Assembly: GCF_001042525.2 (NCBI RefSeq)
Contig: NZ_CP011921.2
Span: 124,001-188,000, forward strand
Reading direction: 5' to 3'
DNA length: 64,000 bases
Source: Francisella orientalis FNO12
Lineage (GTDB): Bacteria; Pseudomonadota; Gammaproteobacteria; Francisellales; Francisellaceae
Shown: positions 38,590 through 48,271 of the stretch, one piece after another
Layout: every line of letters starts with the position of its first letter
Position numbering within the stretch: position 1 is the stretch's first letter
Program-made: the position numbers and the translations under genes
Notes under the pieces: generated by a model
What the model saw: only the letters and a program-made list of their open reading frames with translations
What the model was told of the DNA's origin: nothing
The model's database searches: none

Positions 38590-40745
38590 TGATCGTTAAG
38601 GTTGCTCTAGCAGTACCTCCAAGTTACTTGCTTGATTACTTTATTAAAGATACTAATGCCGGGCTATTTAGCAGAGTTTTGGTACAGGTGGGTAAGCGTC
38701 AACTTATAGGCTTTATTGTGGCTAAAGATATAAAGATTGACTATGAGCTTACAAGAGTAAGACCTATTATAAAGATTATAGATCAACCTATTAGCGATGC
38801 TGTACAAAGACTTATTTTGTGGTTATCACAATATTATTGTTGTAATTTATATAATGCTATACGTTTGGCTTTACCAAATGATTTTTTGAAAATTGAGAAA
38901 GTTTCTCCTCAGAAAGATACCTATGTATACTTGGATCAAATAGAATTACAGCAACATAAGCTGACTTCAAAACAGCAAGATGTTCTAAAAATTTTTGCTA
39001 ATAATGAAGCGCTTCGTTTTGAGGATCTAAAAGAATTAACTTCTAGCTATGTTATTAATAAATTGCTTGATAAAAACATCCTTAAAAAAACTTATAAGTT
39101 AAGACAGTCCAATAATGCTATAGAATCAGATTTAGCCAAGCTGCTTAATTCAGAGCAGCAATACGCTTTTGAGCAAATTACATCACAATCGGGTTTTAAG
39201 GTGTCTTTACTTTATGGAGTAACTGGAAGTGGCAAAACGGAGGTTTATTTGCATGCCATTCAGATATTTCTAACAAAGTCTCAACAGGTTCTTGTCTTAG
39301 TGCCAGAAATAAATCTCACACCACAGACAATCAAAAGATTTGAAAAAAGGTTTGTAGATAAAAGTGTTGTTGCTTTGCATTCTAAGTTAAGTGATAAAGC
39401 TAGACTGACTAACTGGTTAAAGATAAAAAAAGGCGAAGCTGATATTGTAATTGCTACTCGAAGTGGAGTTTTGGCTGATTTTAAGAATCTTGGAATTATC
39501 ATTGTTGATGAAGAGCATGATAGTTCATACAAACAAAAAACAACAACTATTCGCTATAATGCTCGTGATGTTGCTATATTTCGAGCTAGTCAGCTTGATA
39601 TACCAGTAGTTTTGGGTAGTGCTACACCATCTATTCAAAGTTACTATAATTATGTGATTGGTAAGTATAGCCTGCTCAAGCTTAATAATAGGGCGCTAAA
39701 CTCACACCAGAATACGATTGAATTATTAGATCTAAAATTAAGTATTGTCGATAATGGTATTAGTAATACTCTTTTTTCATTGATTGAGCAGAATATTAAC
39801 TGTCATCAGCAATCATTAATATTTATCAATAAATTAGGTTTTGCTAAGGCTTTGGTCTGTAAAAGCTGCGGCGAGGCTGTAGAGTGTAAGAGATGTGATA
39901 AGCCATATACATTACATATACATCCATATCAGTACTTAGAATGCCATTTTTGTGGTTCTCGTAAGCAGATAGTTACAGCTTGTCCAAATTGTTATACTGA
40001 AGAACTGTTTGCTTATGGTAGTGGTACTGAGAAAGTTCAATCAAGAATAGAAGCCAGATTTCCATATAATAATATAGTGCGCTTTGATAGATCAAATATC
40101 AAAACTATGAATGACCTATATAGCATCAATCAGATGATAAATGATAAGCAAGTTGATGTTATAGTTGGTACTCAGATGATAGCAAAAGGGCATCATTTCG
40201 AGAATATTACCTTAGCAGGGTTAATTAATATTGATGCTGGTTTATATAGTACTGATTTCCATGCAATAGAGCGAACAGCGCAAATGATAGTTCAAGTCTC
40301 TGGAAGAGCTGGGAGGGCGGATAAACCTGGAAGGATAATACTTCAGACATATCAGCCTGATAATAAACTTTTACAGTTATCAGTAAACAGTGACTACCTT
40401 GACTTTTTAGACTATCTTCTTGAGCAAAGAAAGTACGCGAGCTATCCACCATATACCTATCAAGCACAAATCATAGCTGAATCAAAAAATGAGAATAAAG
40501 TATTAAATATTTTAGAGCAAATATATTTGAGCTTGGAAGATAGCTCTTCTGTACAAGTATCTAAACCTTTACCAGCGCTTCATCTGAAAAAAAATAATGT
40601 ATATCGCTATAGTATACTTTTAACTTCAAACTCTCGTAGTCAGATAAATTCAATAATTAAATGGGTTGTTAATACTCAGATAATGTCTAATTTAAAGAAC
40701 TCAGTTAAGATGTATTTTGATATTGATCCAATAGAGTTAGGTTGA
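38589..40745 (+). CDS. priA: Primosomal replication restart helicase
   Basis: 718 residues. Walker A GVTGSGKTEVY, Walker B IIVDEEHDSSYK, motif III VVLGSATPS, then the zinc module CKSCGEAVECKRC ... CHFCG ... CPNC, then the helicase motif GTEKVQ and VSGRAGRA. PriA restarts stalled forks by loading the replisome outside oriC. The ATG overlaps the end of pnuC by one base. Intact. Confidence 0.95.
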   Translation: MIVKVALAVPPSYLLDYFIKDTNAGLFSRVLVQVGKRQLIGFIVAKDIKIDYELTRVRPIIKIIDQPISDAVQRLILWLSQYYCCNLYNAIRLALPNDFLKIEKVSPQKDTYVYLDQIELQQHKLTSKQQDVLKIFANNEALRFEDLKELTSSYVINKLLDKNILKKTYKLRQSNNAIESDLAKLLNSEQQYAFEQITSQSGFKVSLLYGVTGSGKTEVYLHAIQIFLTKSQQVLVLVPEINLTPQTIKRFEKRFVDKSVVALHSKLSDKARLTNWLKIKKGEADIVIATRSGVLADFKNLGIIIVDEEHDSSYKQKTTTIRYNARDVAIFRASQLDIPVVLGSATPSIQSYYNYVIGKYSLLKLNNRALNSHQNTIELLDLKLSIVDNGISNTLFSLIEQNINCHQQSLIFINKLGFAKALVCKSCGEAVECKRCDKPYTLHIHPYQYLECHFCGSRKQIVTACPNCYTEELFAYGSGTEKVQSRIEARFPYNNIVRFDRSNIKTMNDLYSINQMINDKQVDVIVGTQMIAKGHHFENITLAGLINIDAGLYSTDFHAIERTAQMIVQVSGRAGRADKPGRIILQTYQPDNKLLQLSVNSDYLDFLDYLLEQRKYASYPPYTYQAQIIAESKNENKVLNILEQIYLSLEDSSSVQVSKPLPALHLKKNNVYRYSILLTSNSRSQINSIIKWVVNTQIMSNLKNSVKMYFDIDPIELG

Positions 40746-40757
40746 TTTAGCAGACTA

Positions 40758-41516
40758 TTATTTTTCTGAATTTAAATATTGGTGAAGAATTTTAGGGTTG
40801 TCTTTTATCCAGTCATTAAATTTATTCGCGAGGCTTTTTCCTACTGGTGTATTATTAAACATAAAAGCCTTATATGAAATATTATCATCAACTTTAATAG
40901 GTACTTGGCAAATATTTGGATTTATAGAGTGCTGATACGCAATTTCGGGCGAATCGGTAAACATTATATCTGGATATATACCATCTATGCCATCGGTGAT
41001 AGATTTAACCGCAAGCTTATTATCAGCGATAATTAATAATTGAGCATTTTTGATTTTCTGTAAAGCAAAGTTCCCATTTGTTCCACCTCTATTTTCGATG
41101 ATTAGAGTGTTTGGATTATCTATATCTGCAAAGCTCTTAAATTTAGATAAGTTTTTGCAGTTAGTCATTGTAGCCTTACTAAAAGAGCCTAGTGGAGTTG
41201 AGAATATGAATTTTGCTTGACGAGTAGGAGTTATTGTCATACCTCTTACAAAGACATCAAATTTACTATCTTTTAGATCACCTTCTGTAGTTGCCCAAGT
41301 CGTTTTAATAAATTTAATATCTTCATTATTTGCTTTAGCAAAAGTTTTTATGAGATCAATATCCTTCCCAGAGAATTTATTATCGTTTTTATCATAAATT
41401 GAAAAAGGAGCATAATCTCCAGTTGTTCCAACAATAATATCTGCATAACAATTAGATGTTATAACAAAAAATAAAGCGATAGTTAGATATATTATTTTTT
41501 TCATTTTTTCAAACAA
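40758..41516 (-). CDS. Periplasmic cyclohexadienyl/arogenate dehydratase-like (PheC-like) protein
   Basis: 252 residues with a signal peptide ending near SNCYA and a family-3 substrate-binding fold. The blocks TTGDYAPFS, DIDLIKTFAKANN, VRGMTITPTRQAKFIFSTP and ENRGGTNGNFA resemble PheC, the periplasmic enzyme that turns prephenate/arogenate into phenylpyruvate/phenylalanine. A solute-binding protein for amino acids is the alternative. There are no permease or ATPase genes nearby, which favours an enzyme. ATG at 41516 or 41504 are both possible starts. Confidence 0.7.
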   Translation of the reverse strand: MFEKMKKIIYLTIALFFVITSNCYADIIVGTTGDYAPFSIYDKNDNKFSGKDIDLIKTFAKANNEDIKFIKTTWATTEGDLKDSKFDVFVRGMTITPTRQAKFIFSTPLGSFSKATMTNCKNLSKFKSFADIDNPNTLIIENRGGTNGNFALQKIKNAQLLIIADNKLAVKSITDGIDGIYPDIMFTDSPEIAYQHSINPNICQVPIKVDDNISYKAFMFNNTPVGKSLANKFNDWIKDNPKILHQYLNSEK

Positions 41517-41586
41517 ATAAAATTTGAATGAAAAAATTTTATATCAAAGAGAAGAAATAAAATAAAAGAAAATAGCAGATAGAAAA

Positions 41587-41676
41587 TTAGTCTTCTTTTT
41601 TGTCGATTCTGCTAGCTACGAAACAACCAGCGCCAACAGCTACAAATGCAGATGTAATCCATAATAAATAAAACAT
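41587..41676 (-). CDS. cydX: Cytochrome bd accessory subunit CydX
   Basis: 29 residues: MFYLLWITSAFVAVGAGC, then FVASRIDKKED. A single membrane helix with a short charged tail and GAGGAG upstream. It starts 12 bp after the cydB stop, exactly where CydX (YbgT) lies in other bacteria. CydX is needed for stable, active cytochrome bd. It is too short for ordinary gene calling. Confidence 0.88.
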   Translation of the reverse strand: MFYLLWITSAFVAVGAGCFVASRIDKKED

Positions 41677-41688
41677 ACTAGTCTCCTC

Positions 41689-42885
41689 TTAGTATAACTC
41701 GTGAGAGTTTGCTTTAACTTCTTCAGCAGATAATCTACGACCATTTGCCCACATTTTCTTATACACAAAGAATGTATAAGAGAAGATGATTGGAAGTATA
41801 ATAACAGCTGCACATAATATACCTATTAGAGAAGTTTGGCTACTACTCGCGTTAAATACAGTTAAGCTATATTGGAAGTTACCTACATTAGACACCATAA
41901 TGAAAGGGAATAATGCAAAGCCAACTGTTAATACAGCGCCTAGTAGAGAAGCCATACTAGCTATGAAGGCAGCACCATCTTTATCTTTGTTGTTAAACTT
42001 GATAACAAGTAATGCACCAACAAAAGCTAGGATAGGAGCAAACCACATCCAAATAGTTTTAGCTTGTGTGAAGTTATAATACCAAGAATGGTCATTAGTA
42101 ATAACTCTAGCGCTAAACGGATGTTGTAATGCTTCTGATGCGTATGTACAGCTTGCACCGGTAGAGTACTGATATCCTGGTATTAGAACAATCCAAATAG
42201 CTGCAACTACAAATAAAACTAAGTAGATAGTCGCTGTAACATTTGTGATTTTTCTAAATCTATCTCTTAGGACACCATCAGTTCTAAGCTTAGCATAAGC
42301 TGAACCATGCATTAGTGACATATTCAGAGCAAATATACCAAATAATAGTGCAAATGGAGTCAATAAGTGTATTAAAGTAACCCACATAGACTGATATTGA
42401 CTATCAGTAACTGTGCCGTATATTAATCTTGCAGTATCATCATATGAGATTGGGAAACCTAAGTATAAGTTACCAACAGCTACACCCATAACAACTATAG
42501 GGATAACACTTCCTAATAAAAGTATCCAGTCCCAGAAGTTTTTCCATGTAGGATTGTCTATCTTCTTTCTGTACTCAAAAGCAGGAGGTCTTAAGAAAAG
42601 TCCCCATAGCACTAGTAAGATAGCAATATATAAACCTGAGAAGCTTGTAGCATAAACTTGCGGCCAAATAGCAAATATAGCACCACCAGCTGTAATAAAC
42701 CAAACTTGGCTACCATCCCAAGTAGGGCCAACTGTATTTATGATAGCTCTTTTTTCGTAGTCATCTTTACCAACAAATTTGGCAAGAATACCTACACCAA
42801 AGTCAAAACCAACAGTAGCAGCTACTAAGAATATTAGAACTCCTACAACTAGCCAAGAGATAATTTGTAAAACATCTAATAACAT
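41689..42885 (-). CDS. cydB: Cytochrome bd ubiquinol oxidase subunit II
   Basis: 398 residues with about eight helices. The N-terminal phrase FDFGVGILAKFVGKDDYEKRAIINTVGPTWDG and the conserved WVTLIHLLTPFALLFG are CydB markers. CydB pairs with CydA in the high-affinity oxygen reductase. It begins 10 bp after cydA and is followed by cydX. Intact. Confidence 0.94.
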   Translation of the reverse strand: MLLDVLQIISWLVVGVLIFLVAATVGFDFGVGILAKFVGKDDYEKRAIINTVGPTWDGSQVWFITAGGAIFAIWPQVYATSFSGLYIAILLVLWGLFLRPPAFEYRKKIDNPTWKNFWDWILLLGSVIPIVVMGVAVGNLYLGFPISYDDTARLIYGTVTDSQYQSMWVTLIHLLTPFALLFGIFALNMSLMHGSAYAKLRTDGVLRDRFRKITNVTATIYLVLFVVAAIWIVLIPGYQYSTGASCTYASEALQHPFSARVITNDHSWYYNFTQAKTIWMWFAPILAFVGALLVIKFNNKDKDGAAFIASMASLLGAVLTVGFALFPFIMVSNVGNFQYSLTVFNASSSQTSLIGILCAAVIILPIIFSYTFFVYKKMWANGRRLSAEEVKANSHELY

Positions 42886-42895
42886 TTATCTCTCC

Positions 42896-44650
42896 TTATT
42901 TATCATTTTTGTTTTGTTCAAAATGGTATTTACCAGTGCCTAACGAGCTAGGACCTAGTCTTGCATACTTGAACATTAAGAAAACTAATACAGCAAATAA
43001 GCTTAAGTCTATTAGACAGAAGATTGCCATAGAAGTACCAACATCTGCTGCAGTAAGAGCTGAAGAACTTATACTAGTAGGAAGTTCTCCATATACTGTC
43101 CAAGGCTGACGACCATGCTCTGTTACGAACCAACCAGCTGAACAAGCAATAAATGGTAATGGAATTGACCATAACATTACTTTTAGTACGAATCTGTTGA
43201 ATTTAGTACCACCTAATGAGTTTTTAGCAAGTAGTATTAACCCAACAAACATTAGAGCAAATAATAGTAAACCAATAGCAACCATTATTCTAAATGCCCA
43301 GAATATGCTAACAACTTCAGGAACCATATTAGTAGCTGCTGCTTTTACTAATTCAGGATCGTTAGCAACTTTTGCTATAGTTTCAGAGTCAGCTTTACCA
43401 TATTTTTCTTGAGCTACTTGTACAAGTAACTTACCGAAGCCCATGTATCTTTGATATTCAGGGTTGTTATAGTTAGCATAACTACCATCTGGAGTATCGC
43501 CTTCGTGACCAGTTTCTCTCCATTTTAGAAGATCTGCATACGCTAAACCACCATTTCTAATCATAACTATCGCAGCAGGTACTTTTTCGTACTTAGCAGG
43601 GTTAGCAGCAGCTACTTCTGGAGATACATCAGCAGTTTCACCTGTTACGATATCTCTATAGTATGCAAGATTAGGATCTCTAGTGCCATTAGTATCTGCT
43701 TTTCCATAAAGGATAGCTTTGATACCAGGGACTTCTACATCTGTAGAGTGAGTAGCGATTAGACCAAGTACAGCTGGGATCTCTACAGCATAATGGTTTT
43801 CTTGATCAGCATTGCTCGGGATAGCTACAGCATTGAAAGCAGCAGGAGCTTTAGAAGTATCCCATTCAGCTTCTATTGAAGCCATTTTTAATGGTTGTAC
43901 TTTAAATGCATCTACACCGTTTGCATCACCAAAGAACATTGCCATAGTACAAGCAACGATACCAAAACCTAGGCCAACACTTAAGGATCTTTTAGCGAAT
44001 CCATTATCACGATTTTTTAGTAGATAGAAAGCACTGATACTGATTACAAAAGTCGCACCAGTTGTATATCCAGCTGTTATCACGTGACCAAAGTTTGTTT
44101 GAGCTGTTTCATTTAGGAATACTTGAAGTAAGCTTACAGTTTCCATTCTCATTGTAGAGGCAACGAACTCAGAACCTACCGGGTGCTGCATATAACCGTT
44201 AGCAACTAAGATTAGTAGAGCAGAGAAGCTTGAACCTATTGCTAAACAGAATGTAGACAGTAAGTGTTGTTTCTTTGATAATTTATCCCAACCGAAGAAG
44301 AATAAACCAGCAAAAGTTGACTCAAGCATAAATGCTGCTAAGCCCTCAATAGCTAGAGGCGTACCAAAAATATCACCTACTGATTGAGAGTAGTATGACC
44401 AGTTAGTACCGAATTCAAACTCCATAGTTAGACCAGTAATAATCCCCAGAGCGAAGTTTATACCGAGTAATTTACCCCAAAACTTCACCATATCTTTATA
44501 TACCTGCTTACCTGTTCTTACGTACATTACTTCCATTGTGAATAAAATCCACGTTAGACCTAATGTTAGAGGAACAAATAAGAAGTGAAATGATGCTGTT
44601 AAACCAAACTGCAATCTTGCTAAGTCAACAGACATGAGCGTTGGTAACAT
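42896..44650 (-). CDS. cydA: Cytochrome bd ubiquinol oxidase subunit I
   Basis: 584 residues, a little longer than the ~522 of E. coli. MLPTLMSVDLARLQFGLTASFHFLFVPLTLG carries the first heme ligand His; GRQPWTVYG is the strictly conserved CydA motif. The Q-loop between helices 6 and 7 includes a long soluble stretch. It oxidises quinol and reduces oxygen, giving tolerance to low oxygen and nitric oxide. AAGGAG upstream supports the start at 44650. Confidence 0.94.
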   Translation of the reverse strand: MLPTLMSVDLARLQFGLTASFHFLFVPLTLGLTWILFTMEVMYVRTGKQVYKDMVKFWGKLLGINFALGIITGLTMEFEFGTNWSYYSQSVGDIFGTPLAIEGLAAFMLESTFAGLFFFGWDKLSKKQHLLSTFCLAIGSSFSALLILVANGYMQHPVGSEFVASTMRMETVSLLQVFLNETAQTNFGHVITAGYTTGATFVISISAFYLLKNRDNGFAKRSLSVGLGFGIVACTMAMFFGDANGVDAFKVQPLKMASIEAEWDTSKAPAAFNAVAIPSNADQENHYAVEIPAVLGLIATHSTDVEVPGIKAILYGKADTNGTRDPNLAYYRDIVTGETADVSPEVAAANPAKYEKVPAAIVMIRNGGLAYADLLKWRETGHEGDTPDGSYANYNNPEYQRYMGFGKLLVQVAQEKYGKADSETIAKVANDPELVKAAATNMVPEVVSIFWAFRIMVAIGLLLFALMFVGLILLAKNSLGGTKFNRFVLKVMLWSIPLPFIACSAGWFVTEHGRQPWTVYGELPTSISSSALTAADVGTSMAIFCLIDLSLFAVLVFLMFKYARLGPSSLGTGKYHFEQNKNDK

Positions 44651-45046
44651 GTTGCTTCTCCTTATAGTTCTAGTATTTTAGTGTTGTTTCCTTTTTGTAA
44701 AAGAAGAGGAAAGAAAAAATCTTATAACTTAACGATTCAGAGGTCTTTTCTTACCTTTAATTACACAGTTTAAATTGTAACATACTAATAGTCTAAATCA
44801 AAAAATAAATTCGTGTCAAAATATTGAAAATAAAGGCTTTGAGTATACTAAAATAGTATAGTATTTATTTAAAATTTAAGATGTGAAATGATCAAAATTA
44901 ATGTGGACATTAGCTTTCAGAGTAGTTTTTATGAGAAATAAATAGTTTGAGTTGTAATGTGATTAAGTCTGATATTAAAAATTCTTATTTGCAATATTAG
45001 AAATTTAAATAAGCAAAAAAGTTAATGTAGAGCTATAGATCAATTT
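44651..45046. other. Intergenic region upstream of cydA
   Basis: 396 bp without a supported gene. It must hold the cydA promoter. A 7-bp inverted repeat TATACTA/TAGTATA around AAA is present at 44844-44860. No small gene with a ribosome-binding site and no tRNA was found. Confidence 0.5.
44844..44860. promoter_or_regulatory. Palindromic element upstream of cydA
   Basis: TATACTA (44844-44850), AAA, TAGTATA (44854-44860) is a perfect inverted repeat about 195 bp upstream of cydA. It could be an operator, or chance in AT-rich DNA. No regulator is assigned. Confidence 0.25.
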
Positions 45047-46080
45047 TTAGACTTTTGCTAGCGCTTTGAGCTTTTTCATGGTTTCTGGAAGTTTTCTGAT
45101 AGCAATCCATTGCTTAGCTGATTCAGTATCCTTGTATGCTGGGTATCCCATATGACTCTCGCCAGCAGGTACATCCCACATCACGCCAGCCTTGCCACCA
45201 ATTCGAGCTCCGCTACCTATTTTGGTATGATCTTTGATACCAGCAGCCTGCTATTACCACACCATCCCCTATTGTCACAGAACCACTGATACCTGCTTGT
45301 CCACATATCATGTAGCCCTTACCTATAATGACATTGTGACCTATCTGAACTAGGTTGTCGATTTTCGTATAATCACCAATTATTGTTGAGCCGTATTTAG
45401 CATTGTCAATACATGTGTTTGAACCAATATCTACAAAACCACTAATTACAACATTACCTATATGAGGGATTCTAACTATGCTTCTACCATCTTCTGAAGG
45501 TCTGTAGCCAAAGCCATCTGTGCCTATAGAACAGTTAGAATATAGTCTACAATAATGTCCTATAATAGCCCTGTCTCGAATTGTAACACTTGGCCATATA
45601 ATACAATTAGTACCAATCTTTGTATCGTCATAAATACATACATTAGCGTAGATTATGGTGTTATCTCGAATCTCAACATTCTTACCAATATATGCTCCCG
45701 GACCGATTGAGACATTTTTGCCGATTTTTGCTGTTGAGTCTATGACAGCCCTTTCGTGAAAGCCATTCTGTTCTAGAGATGGTACAGAAAAAAGTTCTAA
45801 TACTTTAGCCATAGCTAAATCAGCATTATTTACCACTAACAACGGTTTATTATTAATTTGTGCTAACTCACTGCTAATCTTATCACTGACTATAGCAGCA
45901 GCTTTTGAGTTTTTCCAGAGTTTTTATGTGCTCATTTTGATCGATAAGAGTTAGGTCATTTTCTTTTGCAGATTCTGCATAGTTAAGACCTGAAATAGTA
46001 ATTTCATTAGACGGTTCATTAATTATTTTTACTTTTAAAATATCTGAAATTTGTTTTAGAGAGTGTTGCAACATCTTCAC
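45047..46080 (-). pseudogene. lpxD2: LpxD acyltransferase (second-copy type), two frameshifts
   Basis: LpxD adds the 3-hydroxyacyl chain to UDP-3-O-acyl-glucosamine in lipid A synthesis. The N-terminal uridine-binding domain starts at 46080 and breaks near 45890-45900. The left-handed beta-helix with hexapeptide repeats ([19 protein letters not shown]) runs to about 45245, where a second shift occurs. The true C-terminus ([21 protein letters not shown], stop 45047-45049) is in a third frame. Two LpxD enzymes with temperature-dependent use are known in F. novicida; the position next to cydAB, away from the fabZ/lpxA cluster, suggests this is the second copy. It is inactive here. Which paralog it is remains an inference. 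Confidence 0.85.
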
Positions 46081-46147
46081 CTAATTAATATTTATGTGCC
46101 ACAAAGATAGCATATTTAAGTGTATTTTGATATTAACTAAAGCTGCA

Positions 46148-46843
46148 TCAATCACCAACACCAAAATCAGTGTTGCTAGCAAGTATTTCAAATTGAGGGT
46201 CATTAAATATATGATTGTATTCTTCTAAAAACCATTTTTTAAGCTCTTCATCTGCTTTTATTGATGTTGTATTATTTACGTATAGATTCAAAGTTGTATG
46301 ATCAAAGTATTTTTTAGCTATCTCAATGTCTTTTTTTATCATTTCTTTTGTCTGTCCTATGACTCCAATTAAAAGACAAACAGAGTCAAACAGCTCACTT
46401 AATTGTTTTGGAGAGCTATGAAAAAATCCTTTGTTTAAAACTTTTTCTCTAAATTCATTATCAAAACTTTCTAAACCTGTTTTCATAAAAATATCAGTTT
46501 CAAAAAAATCTTTGATTCTATGTAGGTGATCTTTGTACATCCAATGCGCTTCAACAAATAATAATTTGATATCTTTCTCTTTGATTATCTCTTTGATACG
46601 ATTTTTGGTTGCTTGAGGAAGCTCAAAGATATTACCCGAGTTTATTATTTCCAGAATACCAAATTCTCCAGTGATATTATTTAAAACATCAAAGTTAGTA
46701 GAGTTGATTTCATCAATATTTTTTGAGTTATCTAGTATATAGTCGCAAAATGTACACTTTCCATAAGCACAAGGACGACTTTTTAGTAATACAATTTCTC
46801 TTTTGTAGCGATGAACATCTGTAATTTTACTGTAACGATTCAT
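46148..46843 (-). CDS. Radical SAM protein with atypical cysteine spacing
   Basis: 231 residues. The N-terminal SRPCAYGKCTFCDYIL supplies three cysteines in a C-X4-C-X2-C pattern, which would hold a 4Fe-4S cluster; most radical SAM enzymes have C-X3-C-X2-C. TGLESFDNEFREKVLNKGF is a typical radical SAM beta-strand/helix phrase, and LEIINSGNIFELP fits strand 2. The reaction is unknown. Its start overlaps the pdxY stop by one base, so translation is coupled with pyridoxal kinase. Confidence 0.75.
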   Translation of the reverse strand: MNRYSKITDVHRYKREIVLLKSRPCAYGKCTFCDYILDNSKNIDEINSTNFDVLNNITGEFGILEIINSGNIFELPQATKNRIKEIIKEKDIKLLFVEAHWMYKDHLHRIKDFFETDIFMKTGLESFDNEFREKVLNKGFFHSSPKQLSELFDSVCLLIGVIGQTKEMIKKDIEIAKKYFDHTTLNLYVNNTTSIKADEELKKWFLEEYNHIFNDPQFEILASNTDFGVGD

Positions 46844-47694
46844 TATTTAATGTACTCCTGTGCTTGGATCAGAGCTAACTCATCAGTATTCAGTTCATGT
46901 GTAACTCTGAAAATGCCATCTAAGCATTTAGTAACCGAATTTAGTGCTTCATCTAGTGTTTTACCTTTCAAAATATAACTTAAAAACATTGCTGCGGTAA
47001 TGTCTCCGGAGCCACTAACCTTAGGCTGAACTTTATATTTGGCAGATTCGATATACGAGAAGTTATTATTTTGATATATCGCTATTCCAGTTTTAGTTTT
47101 ATCAAATGAGACGCTAGTAACAATTATTATCTGTTTATTATTTTTTGTTTTTGTGATTAGCTCTTGGCATGCTTTAGCTATATCACTATAGCTACTTATT
47201 TTTGTATCACTAAGTACACTTAGCTCAAATAGGTTTGGCGTGATTATATCAGCCAGTGGTAATAGGTGTTTTAAGAAGATTTTAGGATGATCACTTGATG
47301 CAAAAATATGTCCTGTTTCATCTTCATCGTACTTGTCGCCAAATACAGGATCGCAACAGTATATGCTAAATTTATTTTTTTCTTTAAGTAAAGAAACTGT
47401 GTTTGCAATAACCTTAGCAATATCAACATTGCCAATATAACCAGATAATATAGCATCTTGTTTTTCTAAGGAACCATTGGTAATCATTCCATCAATAACA
47501 TTGTGGATATCTTCAGCACTAAAAAAAGACCCTTTAAAAAAATCATATTGAGTGTGATTCGAAAGTTGGACTGTATATATTGGAGAAACTTCTATACCAA
47601 GTCGCTGCATTGGGAATACAGCGGCTTTATTGCCCGCATAACCATATGCGACATGAGACTGTATAGACAATACTTTGGGGATACTTGCATTCAT
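46843..47694 (-). CDS. pdxY: Pyridoxal kinase
   Basis: 283 residues of the ribokinase fold. The N-terminal SIQSHVAYGYAGNKAA is typical of PdxY/PdxK, DPVFGDKYDED and TPNLFEL mark the centre, and KVSGSGDITAAMFLSYIL holds the anion-hole GXGD motif. It phosphorylates pyridoxal to PLP in the vitamin B6 salvage pathway. It is flanked by the radical SAM gene and a small lipoprotein on the same strand. Confidence 0.9.
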   Translation of the reverse strand: MNASIPKVLSIQSHVAYGYAGNKAAVFPMQRLGIEVSPIYTVQLSNHTQYDFFKGSFFSAEDIHNVIDGMITNGSLEKQDAILSGYIGNVDIAKVIANTVSLLKEKNKFSIYCCDPVFGDKYDEDETGHIFASSDHPKIFLKHLLPLADIITPNLFELSVLSDTKISSYSDIAKACQELITKTKNNKQIIIVTSVSFDKTKTGIAIYQNNNFSYIESAKYKVQPKVSGSGDITAAMFLSYILKGKTLDEALNSVTKCLDGIFRVTHELNTDELALIQAQEYIK

Positions 47695-47695
47695 A

Positions 47696-48124
47696 TTATA
47701 ATCCTGAATTACTTCTGATATCTGCTAATAAGTTGACTGATGCTTCCTGATCTCCAAATTTTCCCATTTTGATAAATAGGTTTACAGAACTGTCCTTGCC
47801 TTTGAGTAGTCTAATATTAAAATTATCTATTCCTGTTTTATTGAAGAAGCCTTTGTCTACGATATATGTACCTGTAATGCTAGCAGAATCATTGCTTATA
47901 TTACTAGTCTTTACCTTATCACTGTTATTATTTAGAGCTAGAAGAGTTGCATTATAGACACTCTGTAGGCTTGTGTTATTGATTTCGGCACTAAGAGTAC
48001 CATTGACAAGGCTCACAATAGAGTCTCTAGTTGCATTTAGATCGTTAGATAAATCAGTGTTGTTAGAGCAACTAGTAAGAGCTAGGCTTACTAGTATAAA
48101 AATCCGTAATTTAAGAGTTTTCAT
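47696..48124 (-). CDS. Small Francisella-type lipoprotein
   Basis: 142 residues. A signal peptide with lipobox ALTSC is followed by a ~120-residue domain: an amphipathic helix (VYNATLLALNNNSDKVKT) and strands ending in FIKMGKFGDQEASVNLL. The pattern resembles DUF3568-type Francisella lipoproteins, which are of unknown function. It is one base upstream of pdxY and divergent from moxR. Confidence 0.65.
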   Translation of the reverse strand: MKTLKLRIFILVSLALTSCSNNTDLSNDLNATRDSIVSLVNGTLSAEINNTSLQSVYNATLLALNNNSDKVKTSNISNDSASITGTYIVDKGFFNKTGIDNFNIRLLKGKDSSVNLFIKMGKFGDQEASVNLLADIRSNSGL

Positions 48125-48271
48125 GAGGATTATACTAATCTATAGGGTAATAGCTTAAATTTTATAGTAGTATTTAGTCTTTGTAAATTAGCTATATCGA
48201 GCCTATGCTCTTGAAAAATTAATAACAACCCCTATACTCTACAAAAGAAGATAAGAGGTTTTGGAGACGCT

